From Bacillota bacterium (lineage in GTDB: Bacteria; Bacillota; Clostridia; Acetivibrionales; DSM-1351): DNA of 32,607 nt. Below are positions 1 through 8,073 of the stretch, in pieces; the stretch's first letter is position 1; each line of letters opens with the position of its first letter. The position numbers and the translations under genes were made by a program. The notes under the pieces were generated by a model. The model searched no databases and was not told the origin of the DNA. It saw nothing but the letters and a program-made list of their open reading frames with translations. The stretch is from the NCBI GenBank assembly GCA_023412275.1, contig JAEYNY010000065.1, forward strand, positions 1 to 32,607, read 5' to 3'.

Positions 1-242
1 GTGTCAATTACATTGATTTTATGATCCACCCATTCACAAGGTGCCATAGAAGTACTTATAGATATTTTCCTTTTAATTTCTTCGGGATCATAGTCAGACG
101 TTGTAGTCCCGTCAGCAACTTTCCCAAATCTGTCCAATACACCGGTATTGAACATCATAGCCTCTGCCAGAGTAGTTTTTCCTCCCCCACCATGTGCCAA
201 GAGGCATATGTTCCGTAGTTTTTGCACGGAATAGTCCTTCAT
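1..242 (-). CDS. Elongation factor G-like GTPase, N-terminal fragment
   Basis: The first 80 codons of a translational GTPase run off the left edge. The translation has a P-loop (LLAHGGGGKTTLAEAM) near residue 11, followed by a switch-I-like segment with TTTSDYDPEEIKRKISIS. Together these are typical of EF-G homologues. The canonical EF-G P-loop is AHIDAGKTT; the GGGGKTT form suggests the paralogous EF-G-like (FusA2-type) group rather than the main EF-G. The start at 242 is chosen because a GGGGG-rich Shine-Dalgarno lies 7-8 nt upstream; an in-frame ATG at 248 is too close to it. The gene is divergent from aroF. Whether it is a housekeeping or accessory EF-G cannot be settled from the fragment. 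Confidence 0.8.
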   Translation of the reverse strand, partial: MKDYSVQKLRNICLLAHGGGGKTTLAEAMMFNTGVLDRFGKVADGTTTSDYDPEEIKRKISISTSMAPCEWVDHKINVID

Positions 243-531
243 AATCATTCCCCCTTATTTTTTCAATTATTTCACACCTGTATAATAAACCGAATTTCCT
301 TGCGGAAAAACGTTATCCGGGTCATACATACATGCTTATAGCCTGTTCTCATTTGTATAGAACCTTAATACAAAAAGTAAAGTGAAACAGAATAAAAGGG
401 TTAAATTTTTTAGAATTACAAATATAAATTATATTTATTATTATCTATTCTATATCAGTACAGATTTACCTTTTTTATATAATAAAAATTTTAAAATCTT
501 GTAGCTTATACCTGTTTATAAATTTTTAATG

Positions 532-560
532 TTGCTATATAATATAGGTTAATATAGCAA
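532..560. promoter_or_regulatory. Inverted repeat over a -10 box upstream of aroF-tyrA
   Basis: TTGCTATAT (532-540) and ATATAGCAA (552-560) form a perfect 9-bp inverted repeat. A TATAAT (538-543) sits inside it; no strong -35 is visible. This is about 125 nt before the aroF start. A second small inverted repeat, CAATCA/TGATTG, follows at 558-576. The layout suits an operator or a leader hairpin, but no regulator is identified. The rest of the 427-nt gap (243-669) is AT-rich. I checked it for a T-box leader and found no convincing one. Confidence 0.4.
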
Positions 561-669
561 TCAGTATGAGTGATTGGTTATATTAAAAGGGCTTAGGGTC
601 CTTGTGATATGGTAGCACGGTGTTTTTTAGATTTATAAAACGTAAAACGGTAGAAAGGTGTTGAATTTT

Positions 670-1695
670 ATGATTATTGTAATGAATCCAAAGTCAAATC
701 AAATGCAGATTGATGATGTCATCAATGTCCTGAAAAATTCGGGGTTGGGAGTACATGTGTCACAGGGTACTGAGAGAACTATTATCGGTATCATCGGTGA
801 TAAGACTGTTCTCCGTGATATTCCTCTTGAAATAATGCCGGGGGTTGAAAAGCTGGTTCCTATCGTAGAGTCTTTCAAGCTGGCAGGAAAAACATTTCAG
901 CCTGAACCCAGTGTTGTCAATGTAAATGGCGTGAAAATCGGCGGTAAGGAATTAGTTATCATGGCAGGTCCTTGTGCCGTAGAAAGCCGGGAACAGATAA
1001 TTGAAGCAGCACAGGCAGTAAAAAGGTCCGGTGCCCAGTTCCTAAGGGGTGGAGCTTTTAAGCCAAGAACCTCTCCATATGCTTTTCAGGGTCTTGAAGA
1101 AGAAGGACTGAAGCTGCTCAAAGAAGCAAAGGATGCAACAGGCTTGCAGATAATCACAGAAGTAACCAGTGATAAGGCAGTAGAGTTGTCTATACCATAT
1201 GTGGATATGTTTCAGGTAGGAGCACGTAATGTACAAAACTTCCAGCTTTTGAAAGAAATAGGTAAATCTATGAAGCCGGTACTTCTGAAAAGAGGTTCAG
1301 CAACCACTATTGATGAGTGGCTCAACGCTGCTGAATATATAATGAGTGAAGGCAATTACAATGTAGTACTGTGTGAAAGAGGTATCAGAACCTTTGAAAC
1401 AGCTACAAGAAACACTCTTGATTTAAGTGCGGTTCCAGTAGTTAAAAATATGAGCCACCTGCCCATTATCGTTGACCCCAGCCATGCTGCCGGAAAGTCA
1501 AAATATGTAATTCCGCTGTCCAGAGCAGCTATTGCAGCAGGTGCCGACGGCCTTATAGTTGAAGTACACCCGAACCCAATGTGCGCTTTATCTGATGCAG
1601 CACAGCAGTTAAAGCCATCCGAATTTGATTCACTTTGCAAAGACATAAGTAAGCTTGCACCAATCCTAGAGAGAGAGTTTAACTATGGATGTTAA
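670..1695 (+). CDS. aroF: 3-deoxy-7-phosphoheptulonate (DAHP) synthase
   Basis: Condenses phosphoenolpyruvate with erythrose 4-phosphate, the first step of the shikimate pathway. At 341 residues it matches the type I-beta enzymes (Thermotoga-like) that carry an N-terminal ferredoxin-like regulatory domain, here about residues 1-75 starting MIIVMNPKSNQMQ. The barrel shows MAGPCAVES with the metal-binding Cys, LRGGAFKPRTSPYAFQG, LLKRGSATT, IVDPSHAAGKS and VEVHPNP. In this family the N-terminal domain mediates feedback by tyrosine or phenylalanine. The ATG at 670 is preferred over the GTG at 658 because AGAAAGGTG lies 9 nt before it. The 3' end overlaps tyrA by 11 nt, so the two are very probably cotranscribed and translationally coupled. 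Confidence 0.93.
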   Translation: MIIVMNPKSNQMQIDDVINVLKNSGLGVHVSQGTERTIIGIIGDKTVLRDIPLEIMPGVEKLVPIVESFKLAGKTFQPEPSVVNVNGVKIGGKELVIMAGPCAVESREQIIEAAQAVKRSGAQFLRGGAFKPRTSPYAFQGLEEEGLKLLKEAKDATGLQIITEVTSDKAVELSIPYVDMFQVGARNVQNFQLLKEIGKSMKPVLLKRGSATTIDEWLNAAEYIMSEGNYNVVLCERGIRTFETATRNTLDLSAVPVVKNMSHLPIIVDPSHAAGKSKYVIPLSRAAIAAGADGLIVEVHPNPMCALSDAAQQLKPSEFDSLCKDISKLAPILEREFNYGC

Positions 1696-2785
1696 AAGTA
1701 TATCTATTATCGGCCTCGGACTTATTGGTGGTTCATTAGCCAAAGCCTTCAGGCATGAGTTTACGAACTTAAGAATATATGCAGTTGACAATTGTACTGA
1801 GTCCCTTAGCTTGGCTGAAAGAGAAGGAGTCTTAAACAAGGGTTTCAATAATTGTTGCGAAGAGATATGGAATTCCGATATCATTTTCATTTGTACTCCG
1901 GTCAGCAGAACCATAGAATATGTAAATGAATTATCCTCTAAAATAAAAAAAGGCAGCATTCTAACAGATGTAGCCAGTACCAAAGGAGAATTGTTCAATT
2001 ACATTGATGGCCTTGCAAACCCTCCCCTCTTTGTAGGAGGACACCCTATGGCCGGAACAGAAAAATCGGGCTATATAAATTCAATTGCTCATATGTTTGA
2101 AAATGCCTACTATGTTTTGACACCGACAAAGAGTTCAAGTGAAGATGCCATAAGTACATTGGAAAAGTTCCTTAGGAAGATAGGAGCCCTTCCTATAGTG
2201 GTTTCTTCCCGGGAACACGATACAGTTACAGGATGCATAAGCCATGTGCCTCATATCATAGCTTCCGCATTGGTGTCTCTTGCTAAAAATAATGAAAACA
2301 GTCAAGGCCTTGTAAAGCTGCTTGCAGCAGGTGGATTCAAGGATATTACAAGAATTGCATCTTCAAACCCTTCCATGTGGGAGGATGTGGTTATAAGTAA
2401 CGGGCCTGTTGTTGTAAAGCTTTTAGAGGATTTTAAACTTATAGTTAACAGGATGATAGATAATATCAAATCAGGTGAAAATAAAGAAATATACAATTTT
2501 TTTGATAATGCTAAAGCCTTCAGGGATGGTTTTTCCAACACTGCCCCCGGGCTGCTTCCAAAAAACTTCGAGCTGATTGTAGATGTTAACGATGAGCCGG
2601 GAATTATTGGTAAAATAGCAACTCTGTTGGGCAATAGCGGAATAAACATTAAAAATATAAATGTATCCAACAGTCGCGAGTATGAGCAAGGATGCCTTAA
2701 AATCACCCTATCTGATCAGGCAAATACAGATAAAGCTTTTGAAATTCTGGAAGCTTCTTCGTACATGGTATTCAGAAAAGATTAG
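1685..2785 (+). CDS. tyrA: Prephenate dehydrogenase with C-terminal ACT domain
   Basis: Oxidative decarboxylation of prephenate to 4-hydroxyphenylpyruvate in tyrosine synthesis, using NAD(P). The 366-residue protein begins with a Rossmann motif (IIGLGLIGGSLAKAF, residues 7-21). It then shows the family motifs FICTPVS, LTDVASTKGE, GGHPMAGTEKSGY, which contributes to prephenate binding, and GCISHVPHIIASAL. Residues about 295-366 form an ACT domain (ELIVDVNDEPGIIGKIATLL), the usual site for amino acid feedback. The start codon lies inside the last codons of aroF, with a GAGAGAGAG purine run upstream. A bidirectional terminator follows directly. DAHP synthase followed by TyrA in one operon commits flux to tyrosine. 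Confidence 0.92.
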   Translation: MDVKSISIIGLGLIGGSLAKAFRHEFTNLRIYAVDNCTESLSLAEREGVLNKGFNNCCEEIWNSDIIFICTPVSRTIEYVNELSSKIKKGSILTDVASTKGELFNYIDGLANPPLFVGGHPMAGTEKSGYINSIAHMFENAYYVLTPTKSSSEDAISTLEKFLRKIGALPIVVSSREHDTVTGCISHVPHIIASALVSLAKNNENSQGLVKLLAAGGFKDITRIASSNPSMWEDVVISNGPVVVKLLEDFKLIVNRMIDNIKSGENKEIYNFFDNAKAFRDGFSNTAPGLLPKNFELIVDVNDEPGIIGKIATLLGNSGINIKNINVSNSREYEQGCLKITLSDQANTDKAFEILEASSYMVFRKD

Positions 2786-2802
2786 CTTTTTTAGGACACA
2801 CA

Positions 2803-2830
2803 AAAGCCGGCATATCTATATGCCGGCTTT
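2803..2830. terminator. Bidirectional terminator between tyrA and rex
   Basis: Perfect 13-bp inverted repeat AAAGCCGGCATAT / ATATGCCGGCTTT with a tiny central loop. A-rich and T-rich flanks sit between two convergent genes, so it can serve both. Confidence 0.85.
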
Positions 2831-2834
2831 CTTA

Positions 2835-3473
2835 TTATTCTCTTTCGAACTTGTCATTTAGTTTATATCCAAGCACCATAAGGCTGTCACTCAAGTGCAC
2901 GTTTTCCACTATTACATCATATGGAATTTTTAAATCCATAGGTGAGAAGTTCCACAATCCCTTTACTCCCAACCGGGCAACTCTGTCAGCAACGGTGGCT
3001 GTCTCTCTGTACGGAACACAAAGCATTGCGATATCGACGGGGTTATGTAGTATAAACTCCTCAAGTAAATCAAGATTCATAACCTCAAGATTTTTGAGTT
3101 TTTTCCCTATTACTTCAGGATTAACATCGAAAATTCCGATTACTTTAAATCCTCTTTTTATAAAGTTTTCATAATTCGATAATGCCTGTCCCATATTTCC
3201 GGCACCAATTATTATACAATAAAAGGTCTTGTTAATACCCAGTATATTACCTATCTCATTATATAAAGACTCTACATTGTATCCATATCCCTGCTGTCCG
3301 AAACCGCCAAAGCAATTTAAGTCTTGTCTTATCTGGGAAGCAGTTATTCCCATACGGCTACTTAGCTCTTTAGAAGACACTCTCTTAATACCAAGTTCAA
3401 GTAAGTAATTCAAGTATCTATGATAACGGGGAAGTCTTTTTATTACAGCCATGGAAATTTTCTTTGAAGCCAT
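2835..3473 (-). CDS. rex: Redox-sensing transcriptional repressor Rex
   Basis: DNA-binding repressor that senses the NADH/NAD+ ratio and controls fermentative and anaerobic genes. The 212-residue protein has an N-terminal winged-helix region (about 1-80) with VSSKELSSRMGITASQIRQD and the family signature FGGFGQQGYGYNVE. A Rossmann domain follows, with CIIIGAGNMGQAL near residue 90 and later GIFDVNPEVIG. The C-terminal helix (SDSLMVLGYKLND) is the domain-swapped dimer helix of Rex. The ATG at 3473 is chosen over a GTG at 3485 because AGGTGA lies 8 nt upstream. It is a single-gene unit, convergent with tyrA, and its promoter overlaps a Rex-like operator, which suggests autoregulation. Confidence 0.93.
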   Translation of the reverse strand: MASKKISMAVIKRLPRYHRYLNYLLELGIKRVSSKELSSRMGITASQIRQDLNCFGGFGQQGYGYNVESLYNEIGNILGINKTFYCIIIGAGNMGQALSNYENFIKRGFKVIGIFDVNPEVIGKKLKNLEVMNLDLLEEFILHNPVDIAMLCVPYRETATVADRVARLGVKGLWNFSPMDLKIPYDVIVENVHLSDSLMVLGYKLNDKFERE

Positions 3474-3506
3474 TAAAATCTTCACCTCATAATTATTAGT
3501 GTTCGT

Positions 3507-3536
3507 ATTATATCATCTTTGTTATTTTATTGTCAA
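3507..3536 (-). promoter_or_regulatory. rex promoter with overlapping Rex-type operator
   Basis: On the minus strand TTGACA (3531-3536) and TATAAT (3507-3512) are both perfect, 18 nt apart. The 18-bp site at 3519-3536 reads TTGTTATTTTATTGTCAA on the plus strand. Compared with the Rex consensus TTGTTAANNNNTTAACAA, it differs at three specified positions. It covers the -35 and most of the spacer, where repressor binding would block polymerase. Confidence 0.65.
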
Positions 3537-3711
3537 TATCAAGGCTCTACCCTCTGTTGCTACTTTTCCCTTAGTTATTTTACCATATTATTCAGGCTTT
3601 ATACTAATTTATATACTTGTTGATTATAGAAAATAGGTTAGTGTCATACTGTTAATTGTGATAAAATAGTACTTGTGTCATTTACAAAAGATTTATAAAG
3701 GAGAAATTTTA

Positions 3712-5949
3712 ATGAAGGTTTTGCACTTAATTGGCGGAGGGGATGTTGGAGGCGCTAAAGTACACGTCCTGTCACTTGTAAAGGAACTTACTTCCCATAT
3801 AGATGTTACTCTTCTTAGTCTAAGACCTGGAGCCTTTGCAGATGAAGCCCGTGCAATGGGAATAAACGTAAAAGTTATAAAGTCCTCTAATATAATTACA
3901 GATATACGCAACGCAATACAGTTTGTAAAAAAGAATAACTTTGATATTATCCATTCACATGGTGCCAAGGCAAATATTTTTGCCTACGCTATTAAAAAAG
4001 CCTGCCATATACCCGTAATAACAACAATGCACAGCGACTACAAACTTGATTATCTCCAAAGTCTGCCTAAAAGGCTTTCTATTGGGATATTCAATTCACG
4101 GGTACTCCACAATCTGGATTATTATATTGTCGTTACCTCTGCTTTCAGGAAAATGCTTATAGACAGAGGCTTTGACACAAATTCAATATATACAATTCTT
4201 AACGGAATAGATTTTGATAAAAAGCTCAATGACTATTCAAGGGAAGAATTTGCTTTAAAATACGGGATTCAATTAAATAAAAACGATATACTTGTAGGAA
4301 TTGCAGCAAGATTAACACCTGTTAAGGGTATAGGCACTCTTTTAGAAGCAGCAAAGCTGGTTGTTGAGAAAAATCCTAATGTAAAATTTCTTATTGGCGG
4401 AGACGGAGAAGATTATAAGTCTCTTACCACGCGATGCCATCAACTGGGTCTGGAAAACAATGTGTTTTTTCTGGGATGGCTCAATGACCCCTACGAATTA
4501 ATGAGTATCATTGACATAAGTGTATTAACCTCTATAAGCGAGGGTTTTCCATATTCCATTTTAGAGGGTGCCCGCTTTTCCAAGGCTACTGTCAGCAGCA
4601 GGGTTGGAGGAATTCCAGATCTTATAGATTCTTCGGTAAACGGTTACCTTTTTGAACCCCTTGATTATAATACTCTTGCCGATTACCTTCTGGAGCTGTC
4701 ATTAGACCATGAAAAACGCATTGAATTCGGAAAAAGGATTTATGAAAAGGCGTATAAGAACTTCTCTCTGAATGCTATGTGTAAAACTCAGCTTGAAATC
4801 TATACAGAGATACAAACTGATGTTTTAAATAAGTCCAAGGGTAAAAAATATGATGTAATCGTGTCAGGCTACTATGGTTTTGGTAATATTGGGGATGATG
4901 CAATGCTCAGGTCAATTGTTGACAATCTCAAAGAACAAAAACCCGGTATATCTATCCTTGCCCTCTCCAGAAATCCTGTAGAAACCGCCCGTAATTATGG
5001 GGTAAGTGCAATAAACAGGAAGAATATGTTCAAGGTCTATTCCTCAATGAAAAAGGCCAAACTTTTTGTATACGGCGGAGGCAATATAATTCAGGATAGT
5101 ACAAGCTCACGCTCTCTGATGTTTTATCTCGGAACAGCATGGCTTGCAAAAAAGCTAAAGCTAAAAATAATGTTTTACGCAAATGGTATTGGCCCAATAA
5201 ATAAATCAGGTAATACAGAACATTCCCGCAAAATATTGAATATGGCTGATGTAATTACCGTAAGAGAAAGATTTTCATTAAATGAACTTAAAAAAATGGG
5301 TATTACAGTGCCTAAAATTGCTTTGACAGCTGATGCTGCATTTGCAGTCAATATTAACCCTGATGAACTTAATGACAGCCGCAATTTTGCAGGTTTGTCC
5401 CCTGATAAAAAGTATGCGGGTTTTTCAGTACGAAGATGTCCCGGTTTGGAAGAACTGCAGCATGTAAAATACGAACAGGCTATTGCAGAGGCAGCAGATT
5501 ATGTTTTCAATAAATATGGTTTGGAACCTGTATTCATCCCAATGGAATACAATGTTGACATATTTACAATTAAAAACATAATTGCAAAAATGAAAAATAA
5601 AAACTATATAATAAGCAATAATCACACTGTTCTGGAAACATTCTCCGTAATACATAAAATGGATATCATGGTGTCCATGAGGCTTCATGCTTTAATTTTT
5701 GCAGCTTATTTAAAAGTCCCCTTTATGGGAATCAGTTATCAACCAAAGGTTGACGGTTTTTTGGAGTATATTAATCAACCGTCTGCCGGAAATGTTAAAG
5801 AGATCACTTTTGAGCGTTTACGCTCTAAAATTGATAATGTTTTGCAGAATCGTGAACCAATTAAGGCTGTTTTGGAAAGCTCCGTAGAGAGTCTGATAGA
5901 TAAAGCCCGTGAAAACTCTCTCTATGCAATCGAATTAATTTCTGAATAA
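3712..5949 (+). CDS. csaB: GT4 glycosyltransferase fused to CsaB-type polysaccharide pyruvyl transferase
   Basis: A 745-residue two-enzyme protein. Residues 1 to about 375 are a GT-B family 4 glycosyltransferase: the N-terminus has LHLIGGGDVGGAKVHVLSL, and the C-terminal lobe has IAARLTPVKGIGTLLEA, FLIGGDGED and the EX7E-type motif SEGFPYSILEGARFSKA. Residues about 388-745 are a CsaB-type pyruvyl transferase: SGYYGFGNIGDDAMLRSI, FVYGGGNIIQD, FYANGIGP, TVRERFSLNEL and MVSMRLHALIFAAYL. CsaB adds ketal-pyruvate to secondary cell wall polymers, which then bind SLH-domain proteins; the GT half may build or transfer a sugar of the same polymer (inference). The ATG at 3712 is chosen for AAAGGAG 8 nt upstream. 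No frameshift or stop lies between the halves. The csaB symbol strictly fits only the C-terminal half. Confidence 0.88.
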   Translation: MKVLHLIGGGDVGGAKVHVLSLVKELTSHIDVTLLSLRPGAFADEARAMGINVKVIKSSNIITDIRNAIQFVKKNNFDIIHSHGAKANIFAYAIKKACHIPVITTMHSDYKLDYLQSLPKRLSIGIFNSRVLHNLDYYIVVTSAFRKMLIDRGFDTNSIYTILNGIDFDKKLNDYSREEFALKYGIQLNKNDILVGIAARLTPVKGIGTLLEAAKLVVEKNPNVKFLIGGDGEDYKSLTTRCHQLGLENNVFFLGWLNDPYELMSIIDISVLTSISEGFPYSILEGARFSKATVSSRVGGIPDLIDSSVNGYLFEPLDYNTLADYLLELSLDHEKRIEFGKRIYEKAYKNFSLNAMCKTQLEIYTEIQTDVLNKSKGKKYDVIVSGYYGFGNIGDDAMLRSIVDNLKEQKPGISILALSRNPVETARNYGVSAINRKNMFKVYSSMKKAKLFVYGGGNIIQDSTSSRSLMFYLGTAWLAKKLKLKIMFYANGIGPINKSGNTEHSRKILNMADVITVRERFSLNELKKMGITVPKIALTADAAFAVNINPDELNDSRNFAGLSPDKKYAGFSVRRCPGLEELQHVKYEQAIAEAADYVFNKYGLEPVFIPMEYNVDIFTIKNIIAKMKNKNYIISNNHTVLETFSVIHKMDIMVSMRLHALIFAAYLKVPFMGISYQPKVDGFLEYINQPSAGNVKEITFERLRSKIDNVLQNREPIKAVLESSVESLIDKARENSLYAIELISE

Positions 5950-5967
5950 AAAGATATTTTAAAACAT

Positions 5968-5999
5968 AAAACACGCAGTTGCAATTGGCTGCGTGTTTT
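5968..5999. terminator. Bidirectional terminator
   Basis: Inverted repeat AAAACACGCAG / CTGCGTGTTTT with a 10-nt loop and T/A tracts on both sides. It lies between the convergent pyruvyl transferase fusion and ABC-F genes. Confidence 0.85.
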
Positions 6000-6010
6000 T
6001 TAATAGTTTT

Positions 6011-7915
6011 TTATGCTTCCAGTTGCTCTGTAACCTCAGACCAGACTTCATACAACTCTTCAAGCTTATGTTGTGCCTGCTGCTGTTCCTCATTCAGTTC
6101 CAGAAGCTTCTCATGGTCGGTGGCAAACCTGACCATCTCTTCTTCTAACTCTTTCAAACGGGTTTCAGTTTTCTCTATAGCCTTTTCAGTGTCCGAAAGC
6201 TGTTTCTCAAGCTTACGTATCCTGCTGCGTTCTTCTTTTGTAGCAATGTGGCTCTGTTTTGCCTCTGAAATTACAGGCTGCTCTTTTCGTACAGAAGCAA
6301 CATTCTTTTTGTAATGTTCGGTAAAATAAGTATAGTTTCCGAAACAGTCTATTGCAGGAGTTGTTCCTATATCAATTATTCTGGTAGCCAGTTTATCTAT
6401 AAAATATCTGTCATGGGAAACAACCAGAAGAGTTCCCTCATAGCTACTTAGGGCATCCTCAAGAATTTCCCTTGAATTTATATCCAGGTGGTTTGTAGGC
6501 TCATCAAGGATTATAAAGTTGGAATCCGAGAAAATCAACTTGAGCATTGCAACCCTGCTCTTCTCACCGCCACTTAGAACAGATATCTTCTTGAACACAT
6601 CTTCACCTGTGAACAAAAACGCACCCAATGCCGTTCTGACTTCTGATTGGATAAGCTTCTGGTCTACGCTCCACACCTCATCTAGAACAGTATTGTTTTC
6701 ATCCAAATCAGACATTTCCTGATCATAGTAGCCAAGATTGACCTTTGCCCCATAGCTATATCTGCCGGAGGATGCCTGAAGCCTTCCAGCCAAAATCTTT
6801 AAAAGTGTTGACTTTCCGCAACCGTTAGGTCCAAGGAGGAATACCCTTTCAGCTTTTTTCACTTTAAAGCTGACATTTTTAAAAAGTTCCTTATTGTCAA
6901 ATGACTTTGAGACACCCTCTACGTCCAGAACATCATTACCGCTTGCAATTGTCTGTCTGAACTTTATCCTGATAGTGGAAGGCAAGTCACTTGGCTTTTC
7001 TATCTTCTCCATCCTATCCAATGCCTTCTGACGGCTTTCGGCAGCAATTATATTTCTTTCCCTGTTCCATCTTCTCTGCTGCTCTATATATGCTTCCTGA
7101 CGGGCTATTTCCTTTTGCTGCTGTATATAGTGCTTTTCTTGAATCTCACGGTTTACTTCCTTTTGTTTTACGTAATTTGAGTAATTGCAATTATAAACTG
7201 TACTTGTGCAGTTTTCTATCTCAATTGTCCGGCTGGTTACAGAATCCAGAAAATAACGGTCATGAGATATTATAAAAAGACACTTTTTATAGCTTTTAAG
7301 ATAATCCTCCAGCCACTCTACCGCCGCTATATCCAGATGGTTTGTTGGTTCGTCCAGCATAAGTATGTCCGGTTCCTCCAAAAGCACCTTTGCCAGAGCA
7401 AGCCTTGTTTTTTGGCCTCCGCTTAAAATGCTTATCTTACAGTCAAACTCATGCTCTTCAAAACCAAGGCCTCGAAGCACGCCCCTTATACGGCTGTTGT
7501 ACTCAAAGCCTCCCAGATATGAAAAACGTTCAGTCAGACGACTGTATTCCTTCATAAGCGATTCCAGCTTTTCTGGATAGGTAGTAGAACTTATTTCTTT
7601 TTCAACTCTGTTGATTGACTTTTCCATTTCAACCAACTCCCTGAAAACATCACGAAGTTCATCCCATAATGTATTTTCTGAGTTTAATGCAGAGTTCTGC
7701 TTTAAATAGCTTACATTAAGATCTTTTGAAATAAATATTTCTCCGTTTTCCTGCTGCAGTTCACCTATTATAAGTTTAAACAAAGTAGACTTTCCGGCAC
7801 CGTTTACACCAACCAGCCCTACCTTGTCATTTTCCTGTAAACTAAAGGAAACATTATTTAAAATGGTTTCTGTACCATATGAAAAATCGACATTATTACA
7901 GTTTAGTACTATCAC
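6011..7915 (-). CDS. ABC-F family ATPase (YdiF/Uup-type ribosome-associated)
   Basis: A 634-residue cytosolic protein with two ATP-binding cassettes and no membrane segments, the ABC-F layout. Cassette 1 has GLVGVNGAGKSTLF (about residue 35), LSGGQKTRLALAK and ILMLDEPTNHLDI. Cassette 2 has LLGPNGCGKSTLL (about 360), LSGGEKSRVAMLK and FIILDEPTNHLDI. The inter-domain linker is rich in Gln, Arg and Glu (the P-site tRNA interaction motif region). A C-terminal coiled coil of about 80 residues (KLEKQLSDTEKAIEKTETR) follows, as in YdiF and Uup. Known ABC-F proteins act on the ribosome, either clearing stalls or giving antibiotic protection. The sequence alone does not say which. Length and C-terminal coiled coil favour a housekeeping type. 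Confidence 0.9.
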   Translation of the reverse strand: MIVLNCNNVDFSYGTETILNNVSFSLQENDKVGLVGVNGAGKSTLFKLIIGELQQENGEIFISKDLNVSYLKQNSALNSENTLWDELRDVFRELVEMEKSINRVEKEISSTTYPEKLESLMKEYSRLTERFSYLGGFEYNSRIRGVLRGLGFEEHEFDCKISILSGGQKTRLALAKVLLEEPDILMLDEPTNHLDIAAVEWLEDYLKSYKKCLFIISHDRYFLDSVTSRTIEIENCTSTVYNCNYSNYVKQKEVNREIQEKHYIQQQKEIARQEAYIEQQRRWNRERNIIAAESRQKALDRMEKIEKPSDLPSTIRIKFRQTIASGNDVLDVEGVSKSFDNKELFKNVSFKVKKAERVFLLGPNGCGKSTLLKILAGRLQASSGRYSYGAKVNLGYYDQEMSDLDENNTVLDEVWSVDQKLIQSEVRTALGAFLFTGEDVFKKISVLSGGEKSRVAMLKLIFSDSNFIILDEPTNHLDINSREILEDALSSYEGTLLVVSHDRYFIDKLATRIIDIGTTPAIDCFGNYTYFTEHYKKNVASVRKEQPVISEAKQSHIATKEERSRIRKLEKQLSDTEKAIEKTETRLKELEEEMVRFATDHEKLLELNEEQQQAQHKLEELYEVWSEVTEQLEA

Positions 7916-8023
7916 CGTAGTTCTCCATTTGCAAATATTTTGTACTTCTGAGTTTTTATTTATTATAACAAACTATACCCCCATAAGCATAGTCTTTTTA
8001 GTTTGTTTATTGGCAGCAAAAAA

Positions 8024-8055
8024 GCCGGGTATGTTATTAACAACACAATCCCGGC
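8024..8055 (-). terminator. Terminator of first KAS III-like gene
   Basis: On the minus strand a GCCGGG/CCCGGC stem closes over a loop containing GTTGTTAATAAC and is followed by TTTTTTG. It lies 19 nt past the stop of the KAS III-like gene. Confidence 0.75.
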
Positions 8056-8073
8056 ATATATCGGGGTAAATAT

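Noticed and set aside
21..218. 65-codon plus-strand frame at the left edge
   Set aside because: Antisense to the EF-G-like P-loop region, which is the real coding frame.
577..669. Possible T-box leader upstream of aroF (GGTAGCACGGTG resembles the T-box core)
   Set aside because: The match to the conserved T-box sequence is poor, and no specifier stem or competing terminator can be drawn.
3640..3670. Rex-like site GTTAATTGTGATAA before the pyruvyl transferase fusion gene
   Set aside because: Only one half-site resembles the consensus.
6991..7580. Plus-strand frames antisense to the ABC-F gene
   Set aside because: Shadows of a highly conserved coding sequence; no ribosome binding sites.
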